64,000 nt of DNA from Leifsonia sp052114085 (lineage in GTDB: Bacteria > Actinomycetota > Actinomycetes > Actinomycetales > Microbacteriaceae), in assembly GCF_052114085.1 (NCBI RefSeq), contig NZ_JBFREB010000001.1, positions 2,790,001 to 2,854,000 on the forward strand. Direction: 5' to 3'. A program made the translations under genes and the position numbers. Positions within the stretch are counted from its first letter, which is position 1. The number at the start of each line of letters is the position of its first letter. Shown in pieces: positions 17,547 through 24,575 of the stretch. The notes under the pieces are model-generated. The model was not told the origin of the DNA and searched no databases. It worked only from the letters and a program-made list of their open reading frames with translations.

Positions 17547-18457
17547 CGGCTTCGCCCGATCCAATCGCCGATCGCGGCCAGGGTGCGCGCCGCACCCGGG
17601 TCCGACGGCTCGTTGATGTGCCCGTGGTCGGCGTCCGGCTCGACGTAGAGGGTGGCGTCGAGCCCGGCTGCCGCGAGGCGGGTGGCGAATGCCTCGCCCG
17701 AGGGTCGCAGGCTGTCGTGCTCGCACACGACCACGAGGGTCGGCGGGAACCCGCCGACCGATCCGAGCCCGGGGAACGCGTGCGGGTTGTGCATCCCCTC
17801 GGGCGAGCCTGCGAAGTTGAGCGAGAGTTTCGCGTAGGGCGACTCCGGGTCGGGGATCCCACCGGGATGCGCGCCGTCCGGATCGAGCGCCGGGTAGCCG
17901 AGCACAAGGCCGCCGGGCAGCGATTCTCCCGCGTCCCGCAGCCGCGCCACCGCCCCGGCAGCGAGGTTGCCTCCCGCACTCGCGCCGCCGAGCACGAGGG
18001 CCGCGGGCTCGACGCCCAACAGCTCCGCACTGTTCGTCCCGGCGTACCGCCACGCGGCGAGCACATCATCGGACGGCGCTGGGAAGTGCACGTCGCCCAG
18101 GCACTTGACGTAGTCGACCGCGAGCACCGGAATGCCGCGTGCCGCGAGCTCGAGCGCCACCCAATTCGACTCAGGCATCTCCAGGTACCCGCCGATGAAC
18201 GCGCCACCGTGCACCCAGACGAGCGCTGCGCCCGCGTGCTCGACCGTGTCATCCCGGTACAGCCGCGCCGGCTGCGGGCCGCTCGGCGCCTCCACCACCA
18301 GGTCACGCGTGCGCACGTTCGCGAGGTGGGGGAACCGCCGCAGCAGCGACGCCGTGTCGATATCGGGGCGCGGGTCGGCCGGCTCGCCGTGATCGCGCAA
18401 CCACGCGATGGCGTCGGGCAGGGGCAGCGCGCGAAGGTCGGGCTGAGTGTCGGTCAT
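17543..18457 (-). CDS. Alpha/beta hydrolase fold-3 (acetyl-esterase/HSL-like) (304 aa)
   Basis: The oxyanion-hole motif is HGGAF (in 'LVWVHGGAFIGG') and the nucleophile elbow is 'GGASAGGNLAAG' with the catalytic Ser. The acid/base pair is 'CEHDSLRPSGE' and 'DADHGHIN'. No signal peptide is present. Start ATG 18457 is in an ATGA overlap with the fusion gene, and the end overlaps the nucleoside hydrolase by 4 bp. In a glycoside-catabolic operon it most likely removes acyl groups from sugars or opens an ester or lactone formed during aglycone or keto-sugar breakdown. Confidence 0.85.
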   Translation of the reverse strand: MTDTQPDLRALPLPDAIAWLRDHGEPADPRPDIDTASLLRRFPHLANVRTRDLVVEAPSGPQPARLYRDDTVEHAGAALVWVHGGAFIGGYLEMPESNWVALELAARGIPVLAVDYVKCLGDVHFPAPSDDVLAAWRYAGTNSAELLGVEPAALVLGGASAGGNLAAGAVARLRDAGESLPGGLVLGYPALDPDGAHPGGIPDPESPYAKLSLNFAGSPEGMHNPHAFPGLGSVGGFPPTLVVVCEHDSLRPSGEAFATRLAAAGLDATLYVEPDADHGHINEPSDPGAARTLAAIGDWIGRSR

Positions 18458-19941
18458 CGCGCCGCCGAGGCCGCCTGCAGCGAACGCATGCTCGCCCGGA
18501 TGAGGTCGTGCTGCTTGCGCACGAGCAGGAGCGGGTCGACCTCGCCCAGCTCGGCGAACGCGTGGCCCTCCCATTCGCTCGACCAGTAGCCGCGATAGCC
18601 GCCCTCGACGAAGATCCTCACGAGTTCCGGGTAGTCGATCGCGGGCTCCTGGCCGTTGTCGTCGATGTCGTAGAACTTGGCGTGCACGTGGAGGATCTGC
18701 GGCATGATGTCCGCCCACTCGTGCGGGTCGACGTGCCCGTGCATGTTGAACGCCAGGTGCGCGAACGAACCGAGCCGGCCCGGGTCGAAGCCGCGGCTGT
18801 TCAGGTAGCCGATGAACTCCTCCTGGCGCTCGCGCATCGACGCTTCGGTCCCCCAGATCTCCTGGAGCCGCTGCACCTCCTCGTCCCCCAGGCCCGCCCG
18901 GCGCACCGCGCGCAGCAGGGTCGGCGACATGCTGTGCATCGTCGACGAGAAGTCGGCGACGAAGCCGAGCAGCGGCGAGTCGAGTTCGGCGTAGAGGTCG
19001 CGCACCTTGACGATCTCGGGCGCGTTCGGTCCCATCGGCGCGTGGATCTCGTAGGCGAGCTTCAGATCGAGGTCTTCGGCGACCGGCAGCAGGCGGCGCA
19101 GCAGCTCCGGCTTCGCCGACTGGATGCGCACCAGCGGGAAGCCGAGCTTCTTGGCGCCGCGGAACAGCAGCTCGCTGACCTCGAACTCCTCGTCGGGCGT
19201 CATGTCACGATCGCGCCGCTTGCCCATGTCGAGGTTGGCCCCGAATGAGCTGGCGTCGAAGCCGTGCCGGTCGAACGCCTCCCGCCAGGTCGTCACGAAC
19301 TCGTCGGAGACGACCGGATACGTCGGCAGCACCTGGGAGGCCACGATCTCGATCCCCGGGCCGATACCGAGCTCCGCGACCCGGTCGAGCAGCCCGTCGA
19401 AGTCGAACCAGCCCGCGCGGAACTCCGCACTGGCCGAGTAGAGCGTCAGTCCCAGCTTGAACGGATCGGCGTCGGTCGCTTCGGGCGCCGGAGGAACGTC
19501 GGTGACGAGCACGGGCGGTTCGGCATCGTGGTCCGTCGCGGTGAGCGCCAGGCGCTGGTGCACGATGTTGGGCACGTAGAGCCCGGGGCCGCCATCCTCT
19601 CCCGGCCTGATCTGCATGTACGGCAGCCGAAGCTCCCCGTGCAGCTCGACCTCGTGGGTCTCGCCGAGTTCGACAGCCGGCGCGCGCCGGACGATGAGCA
19701 GCGGATGCGACTGCAGGTACCAGAGCACATCGCTCTGCTGCGGGAGGTCGGCGAGACGAAAGCGCACCCCGTCCAGCTCGAAGGCGAGGTCCTCCTCCGG
19801 CACCTCGGCGCCGTCGAACGTCAGCCGGAGGGTCGTGACGGAGGACAGCCACAGGCTGCGGTACCAGGGGATGGTCAGGGCGAGCGCAAAGCCCTCCGGG
19901 TGGACGCGCAGGCTCGCGTCGTCGATGAGTCCGTTGGGCAT
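18454..19941 (-). CDS. Natural fusion: DUF6379 (deglycosidase beta) + TIM barrel (alpha) (495 aa)
   Basis: Residues about 1–130 are a DUF6379 domain, with 'LTIPWYRSLWLSSV' (23–36), 'LAFELDGVRFRLADL' and 'GELRLPYMQIRPG'. A proline/acid-rich linker (about 138–160) leads into a full sugar-phosphate-isomerase-like barrel from 'LGLTLYSASAEF' (163) to the end. Metal ligands are complete: E298, D330, H420 and E456/E458. The barrel belongs with the stand-alone protein at 654–1706, sharing 'RDRDMTPDEE', 'ADFSSTMHS' and 'HVHAKFYDID'. Alpha and beta subunits are separate polypeptides in the characterised C-deglycosidases, so this is a one-chain version. Start ATG 19941 is 3 bp after the previous stop, with an AGGAA site. 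No frameshift or internal stop is seen, so the fusion looks real. Confidence 0.85.
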   Translation of the reverse strand: MPNGLIDDASLRVHPEGFALALTIPWYRSLWLSSVTTLRLTFDGAEVPEEDLAFELDGVRFRLADLPQQSDVLWYLQSHPLLIVRRAPAVELGETHEVELHGELRLPYMQIRPGEDGGPGLYVPNIVHQRLALTATDHDAEPPVLVTDVPPAPEATDADPFKLGLTLYSASAEFRAGWFDFDGLLDRVAELGIGPGIEIVASQVLPTYPVVSDEFVTTWREAFDRHGFDASSFGANLDMGKRRDRDMTPDEEFEVSELLFRGAKKLGFPLVRIQSAKPELLRRLLPVAEDLDLKLAYEIHAPMGPNAPEIVKVRDLYAELDSPLLGFVADFSSTMHSMSPTLLRAVRRAGLGDEEVQRLQEIWGTEASMRERQEEFIGYLNSRGFDPGRLGSFAHLAFNMHGHVDPHEWADIMPQILHVHAKFYDIDDNGQEPAIDYPELVRIFVEGGYRGYWSSEWEGHAFAELGEVDPLLLVRKQHDLIRASMRSLQAASAAR

Positions 19942-19944
19942 GGG

Positions 19945-20883
19945 TCAGTTCCTGTCTGCGTGCGCCGCAGCGCGTTCTGCGGCGATGGTACGGATGAGGG
20001 CGTGCTGCCGCCGGAGCTGGTCGGGCGCGCGGTACGGCTCGTGGTGGCCCTCGTACTCGCTCGACAGCCAGCCGGTGTAGCCGGAGTCGACGACCACGTC
20101 GATGATGTCCCGCCACGGGATGTAGTGGTCGACGAGGTCGTCGTCCACCTCGTAGAACTTGGCCTGGAAGTAGACGGTGTGCTCCATCACCTCGGCCAGG
20201 TCGGACACCGGCACGAACGGCACCACTGGCGGACGGGCCGAGCCGTCGCCCATCCGGAAGGAGGCGCTGCCTCCGCGCCGCGGATATGACGACAACTCGA
20301 AGACGCCGGTGTCGATCAGGAGGCCGAAGTGTTCGGAGCCGGTGCGCTCCTTGAACTCCAGGTACTCCTCCACGACCGGCGATTTGATGACGGTCGGCCA
20401 GTGGATCTCCGGGCAGATCACGATGCCGAGGTCGGCTGCCAGCTGGAGGTTGCGCTCCACGGCCTCCTGCCAGATCGGATCGACCATGAGGTCCTCCGAG
20501 ATGACGCCGATCTTGGGGCGCACGAACGAGAAGCCGAGGGTCGAGGCCAGCCGCAGGTCGAGCTCCAGCTGCTGCGCGCCCTCGGCTGCGGTCATCCCGC
20601 GGCCCGGGAAGCGGCGCGTGTCGATCCACGAGCCGTAGAGAGTCGGCGTGAGCCCGAGGCGCTCGTTGCGGGCGAACCACGCGTCGATCCACGCGGTGGA
20701 CGGGTTCGGGTAGTCCTGGATGTGGCCTTCGCCCAGGATCTCGAGACCAGTGGCCCCGAGGTCGGCGACGTCGGCGATGCAGTCCTCGACCGTCATGGTG
20801 ACGCCGATGTCGTCGGTGTAGCTGTACAGCGAGACGCCGAGGCCGAAGGGGAGGTCGTCGGTGGTTCCATTTCGATCGCTCAT
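19945..20883 (-). CDS. C-glycoside deglycosidase alpha-like TIM barrel with altered metal site (312 aa)
   Basis: A xylose-isomerase-like barrel that opens with 'LGVSLYSYTDDIG' and closes with 'GWLSSEYEGHHEPY'. Acidic ligands E159 (CPEIHW), D191 (LLIDTG) and E276/E278 are kept. The histidine of the HxHxKF motif, conserved in the three sister barrels of this window, is glutamine here (Q240 in 'VYFQAKFYEVD'). The start ATG 20883 overlaps the DUF6379 stop (ATGA), so it is the natural partner of that beta subunit in module B. The missing His could mean a different metal geometry or substrate, or a structural rather than catalytic role beside the fused alpha domain downstream. Confidence 0.75.
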   Translation of the reverse strand: MSDRNGTTDDLPFGLGVSLYSYTDDIGVTMTVEDCIADVADLGATGLEILGEGHIQDYPNPSTAWIDAWFARNERLGLTPTLYGSWIDTRRFPGRGMTAAEGAQQLELDLRLASTLGFSFVRPKIGVISEDLMVDPIWQEAVERNLQLAADLGIVICPEIHWPTVIKSPVVEEYLEFKERTGSEHFGLLIDTGVFELSSYPRRGGSASFRMGDGSARPPVVPFVPVSDLAEVMEHTVYFQAKFYEVDDDLVDHYIPWRDIIDVVVDSGYTGWLSSEYEGHHEPYRAPDQLRRQHALIRTIAAERAAAHADRN

Positions 20884-21281
20884 TTCACGATCACCGCCTT
20901 CCGCGTTGCGGTCCAGATCGAGGGCTGGAGCTCCTCCGGGATGTACGACATCCGCAACCGCAGCTCCAGGCTCACGTCGTGGATGCCGCGCGCGAGTCCG
21001 CCGTCGCGGGGGACGGTCAGCACGGCGGCGTGGCCCAGGGGCCAGCGGGCGTCGGCGGCCTGCTGCAGCTCCCCGAAGGAGAACTCGCCGGCCGGGAGGG
21101 TCCAGCGGATGGTGTCGCCGTCGAAGCGCTCACCGTCGACGGTCACCGTCGGCTTCTCGATGAGGTTCGCCCACAGCCCGCGGTAGTAGGGGCTGCGCAC
21201 GCGGAGCTGGAAGCCGGTGGGCGCAGCCTCCGGGCCGACGTTGCGGAACCCCGCCGTTTGTATGAGTTGTTCTTCGAGCAT
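20880..21281 (-). CDS. DUF6379 protein, C-glycoside deglycosidase beta subunit-like (133 aa)
   Basis: The family hallmark is 'LRVRSPYYRGLWANL' near residue 26, then 'IRWTLPAGEFSFGEL' and the C-terminal 'LELRLRMSYIPEELQPS' strand pair. Length matches the other stand-alone DUF6379 protein (132 aa), but the two are strongly diverged, indicating old duplication or separate acquisition. ATG 21281 lies 31 bp after the stop of the second GMC oxidase; it overlaps the TIM barrel start by 4 bp. It is the beta component of module B. Confidence 0.78.
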   Translation of the reverse strand: MLEEQLIQTAGFRNVGPEAAPTGFQLRVRSPYYRGLWANLIEKPTVTVDGERFDGDTIRWTLPAGEFSFGELQQAADARWPLGHAAVLTVPRDGGLARGIHDVSLELRLRMSYIPEELQPSIWTATRKAVIVK

Positions 21282-21312
21282 CGGATTCTCCTTCGGATCG
21301 AGTTCGTACGTG

Positions 21313-22920
21313 TCAGTTGCGGGCGTCTGCAGATGCGCTCGTCGTCGCGGCCAACTGCGCGGCGGCCTGCCGCGCGCCGCGCACGGCGATTGCGACGCTC
21401 ATGAGCGTGGGGTTCATGCTCGTGGCGGTCGGGATGAGGGCGTTGCCGCCGACCACGAGGTTCTCGTAGCCCCACACACGCGAGTACGGATCGGCGACCG
21501 AAGTGCCGTCGTCCTCCGCGCCGAGGCGCATGGTCCCCTGGTAGTGCAGGCTGGAGCCGTTCGGCAGCAGCCGGGGCTCGGCGACGAACGTGCCGAGGGC
21601 GTTTCCGGCGCGGCGGAGGCGCTCCGTGGCCTCGGCGATCTCGCGCTGCTCCCCCTCGGTGAGTTCGTACGAGACGGTCATGTTGGGGAAGCCGCGGTAG
21701 TCGAGCTCGTCGTCGTCGAAGGTCACCCCGTCGTCGTAGCGCGGCTGCTTGCGCATCCCGTAGCCCATGTTGACGTACCCCCAGCGGTTGCCGGCCGCCG
21801 GATGCGCAGGGTCGAGCTGGAACGGCGGCCTCTCCGCATACATCACCTGCAGGGAGAACGGGTGGCCCGGTTCCGAGAAGGGGATGCGGTTGACGGCCGC
21901 GACCGGATCGGCCGGGTTGGTCGCCCTGCGGGCGAGTTCCGCATCCAGCTCCTCCTCCGTCGCGAAGCGGCCCATGCTCTCGGCATCGAGGGCGACGGTG
22001 GAGATCACGACCGGATGTTCGGTGAGGTAGTGGCCGAGCGCCCGCGGGCGGATCCCGGACGCCCACAGCAGCTGTGGGGAGCGGAAGGCGTCGGCGGCCA
22101 CGACGACGAGGTCGGCGTCGAACCCGTAGAGCTCGTGGTTGCGCAGGTCCTCGACCAGGACACCGGTAACCCGGCCGTCGGCGTGCTCGATCCGGCGTAC
22201 CAGGGAGAGGTCCCGCAACTCGAATCGCTCCGTGAGGTCGCTTCCTGGCTCGATCAGCGGCCCGAGAACTACGTCGGCTCCGGCCCAGCGCATCGTGCCG
22301 TCCGCCTGGGGGTCGCCCGAGACGGGCAGGGTCGACGGCCCGTAGCCGTCGGGCAGCTCGGAGCCGAACTCCTCCGTCAGCAGCGATCGGATCGCCGAAC
22401 CGATCTCCGAGTCCGCGAAGGCTGAGGTCTGTACGTGCAGGAGCTGCGACGCTTCCGCGACGAGTTCTTCCCACTCCGGGTCCGCGATGAACGGGATGCG
22501 CTCGCTGAACGACGGGCTCGGCGTCGCGCATGTCCAGTGGGCGCCCATCCCTCCGACGTTGGTGGACGCCGCCCCCGCGGGGAAACTCGGCGCGTGCCCC
22601 GATCCCTCACCGCCGAAATCGAGGAGGTGCGTGCCCCCGCGTGCGGTGAACATCCCCTCGACGACGACGGAGGAGGGGATGCCGAGGGATTCGCGGAACG
22701 CGCCGGCCTGCGGACCCTGCGACAGCTCGCGCGCCCGCTCCTTCTCGTCCGGGTCGGGGATGTTGCGTACGTTCTCTCCGGCGATGGCGCTCAGCTGCGG
22801 GCCTGCCTCGAACATGACGACGCGCGCGTCGGGAAGGGCCTCGAGCAGCAGCCGGGCGTAGGCGGAGCCGATGGGTCCGCTGCCGACGACGGCGATGGTG
22901 TGGGTCGGGGTGAGGGTCAT
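21313..22920 (-). CDS. GMC flavoprotein oxidoreductase of the pyranose-oxidase type (535 aa)
   Basis: The FAD motif is GSGPIGSAYA (13–22). 'NVGGMGAHWTCATP' includes H128 at the covalent-FAD position and is almost identical to the pyranose 2-oxidase motif. The C-terminal half has 'SLHYQGTMRLG' and 'MNPTLMS' for the catalytic His/Asn. Start ATG 22920 is 19 bp downstream of the MFS gene. The reading frame above it is a shadow of the transporter. In C-glycoside catabolism the homologous oxidase makes the 3-keto glycoside, which the alpha/beta deglycosidase then cleaves. Three deglycosidase-type genes follow directly, making this module B. No secretion signal is seen. Confidence 0.83.
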   Translation of the reverse strand: MTLTPTHTIAVVGSGPIGSAYARLLLEALPDARVVMFEAGPQLSAIAGENVRNIPDPDEKERARELSQGPQAGAFRESLGIPSSVVVEGMFTARGGTHLLDFGGEGSGHAPSFPAGAASTNVGGMGAHWTCATPSPSFSERIPFIADPEWEELVAEASQLLHVQTSAFADSEIGSAIRSLLTEEFGSELPDGYGPSTLPVSGDPQADGTMRWAGADVVLGPLIEPGSDLTERFELRDLSLVRRIEHADGRVTGVLVEDLRNHELYGFDADLVVVAADAFRSPQLLWASGIRPRALGHYLTEHPVVISTVALDAESMGRFATEEELDAELARRATNPADPVAAVNRIPFSEPGHPFSLQVMYAERPPFQLDPAHPAAGNRWGYVNMGYGMRKQPRYDDGVTFDDDELDYRGFPNMTVSYELTEGEQREIAEATERLRRAGNALGTFVAEPRLLPNGSSLHYQGTMRLGAEDDGTSVADPYSRVWGYENLVVGGNALIPTATSMNPTLMSVAIAVRGARQAAAQLAATTSASADARN

Positions 22921-22939
22921 GGTGGTCTCCTGGTCGTGC

Positions 22940-24523
22940 TCAGGCGGGGATGGACGCGGTCGATGCCGCGCGCAGCGGGTCGGTGTCGTCGGACAGACGG
23001 CGGTTCGGCAGCAGGATCGACGCCACGATGCCGACGACATAGGTGATCGCAAGCGCCACGAAGATCGGGACGAACACGCTCTGGTAGACGTGTGCGACCT
23101 GCTGCTGGATCTCCGGGCCCTGGGCGTGAACGATGGCGGGCGTGAGCGTGGCCGGGTGGAGGCCGGTGGGGAGCATGGCCACGACGGTCGCGCCGATGAT
23201 GCCGCCGATGAGGGCGGTCGCGACGGTTGCACCGACCTGTCTCACCAGGTTCACGCTGGCCGTGATGGTGCCGGTCTCCTGTCGCGGCACGGCGCTCTGG
23301 ACCACCGCGACGATGAGGCTCATGAAAGCGCCGGTCCCGAGTCCGACCACGGCCATCGCGACCGCGGGGGCCCACAGGGGCGCACCGGCAGGAAGCAGCG
23401 CCATCGCGCCGAGGCCGGCGGCGCCGAGCACGGTGCCGACGAGCGGGTAGACGCGGTAGTGGCCGGTGCGGCTCACCAGCCAGCCGGTCGCGAGGTTGCT
23501 GACCAGCATCCCGAACACCGTCGCGATCGGCACCAGCCCGGAGACCGTGGCACTCGTCCGGTACGCCATCTGGAAGTACGTCGGAAGATACGAGGTGATG
23601 GAGAACAGGCCGATGCCGACGATGGCCGAGATGACCGTGCCCGCGGCGACCGTGCGGTCGCGGAACCAGCCCAGGGGCACCAACGGCTCCTCGACGCGCA
23701 ACTCGATGACGAAGAAGACGACGAGGGCGACGGCTGCCACCACGAACGCGACGGTCGAGGCAGCCGCCTGCGCACTGTCGCCCACCCAGGACACGGCCAG
23801 CACCAGGGCGACCAGGCCGATCGTGAGGGCGATCGCCCCGGCGAAGTCGAAGCGCCCGATCCGCCCGGGTTGGATGTGCGGGACGGCGACAAGCGCGAGG
23901 GCGAACGCGACGATGCCCACGGGGGCGTTGATCCAGAACACCCACGGCCAGCCCCAGGTGTCCGTGATGATGCCGCCGAGCACCGGCCCGATGAGGATAG
24001 CGACGGGAAAGGCCGCGCCGATGATCGACATGTATTTCGGCCGCTGCCGCGGCGTGGTCACCTCGGCGATGATCGTCTGCGACATCAGCTGGAGGCCTGC
24101 CGAGCTCATCCCCTGGATCACTCGGGCGACGATCAGCCAGACGATGCCGTTCGCGAAACCGCACGCGACGGAGCTGAGGATGAAGACGGCGACCGAGCTG
24201 AGGAACACGGCGCGCGGCCCGATCCGGTCGCCGAGCTTCCCGAGAACGGGCAGCAGGACCGTGCTGGCGAGCGTGTAGCCGACGACGATCCAGCTCATGT
24301 GCTCGAGAGCACCGAGCTGGCCGGCGACGGTCGCGATCGCTGTGCTGACGACGGTGTTGTCCAGGGCGCCGAGGAAGGACACGGCGAGAAGGGAAGCGAC
24401 GAGGAGGCGGAACCTGAGTGGCGAGAGCGGCATGCGAAACCCGAACGATCGGGTGATCGACGCGACGGTTTGTGCCCTCGCCGCAACGTCACGGTGAGGA
24501 ACGGGCAGAAGCCCCGACGTCAT
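22940..24523 (-). CDS. MFS transporter, DHA2 (EmrB/QacA, 14-span) family (527 aa)
   Basis: The first span contains the DHA2 signature 'LGALDNTVVSTAI', motif A is 'GKLGDRIGPRAVF' and motif C is 'GPVLGGIITDTWGW'. The length fits 14 membrane segments. ATG 24523 would give about 30 extra residues before the first span; ATG 24433 (MPLSPLRF) is a shorter alternative, and neither has a clear ribosome site. The promoter-like TAGACT lies 4 nt before ATG 24523, which suggests a leaderless message from that codon. As first gene of the module B operon it may import the glycoside or expel toxic aglycone. Confidence 0.85.
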   Translation of the reverse strand: MTSGLLPVPHRDVAARAQTVASITRSFGFRMPLSPLRFRLLVASLLAVSFLGALDNTVVSTAIATVAGQLGALEHMSWIVVGYTLASTVLLPVLGKLGDRIGPRAVFLSSVAVFILSSVACGFANGIVWLIVARVIQGMSSAGLQLMSQTIIAEVTTPRQRPKYMSIIGAAFPVAILIGPVLGGIITDTWGWPWVFWINAPVGIVAFALALVAVPHIQPGRIGRFDFAGAIALTIGLVALVLAVSWVGDSAQAAASTVAFVVAAVALVVFFVIELRVEEPLVPLGWFRDRTVAAGTVISAIVGIGLFSITSYLPTYFQMAYRTSATVSGLVPIATVFGMLVSNLATGWLVSRTGHYRVYPLVGTVLGAAGLGAMALLPAGAPLWAPAVAMAVVGLGTGAFMSLIVAVVQSAVPRQETGTITASVNLVRQVGATVATALIGGIIGATVVAMLPTGLHPATLTPAIVHAQGPEIQQQVAHVYQSVFVPIFVALAITYVVGIVASILLPNRRLSDDTDPLRAASTASIPA

Positions 24524-24527
24524 TGTC

Positions 24528-24563
24528 AGTCTACGACGATCTTAGGTATTTTTTCAACCTAAG
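24528..24563 (-). promoter_or_regulatory. Promoter and operator-like dyad ahead of the MFS/module B operon
   Basis: On the minus strand TTGAAA (24557–24552) and TAGACT (24533–24528) are separated by 18 nt. The -35 overlaps a perfect dyad, CTTAGGT-N9-ACCTAAG (24541–24563), the kind of site a dimeric repressor would use. It has no U-tract, so it is not a good terminator for the GH35 gene that ends at 24576. Confidence 0.55.
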
Positions 24564-24575
24564 TAGGGGTTTCGC

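Noticed and set aside
24541..24563. Dyad as terminator of the GH35 gene
   Set aside because: Arms of 7 bp and no U-run after it; it overlaps a good promoter instead.
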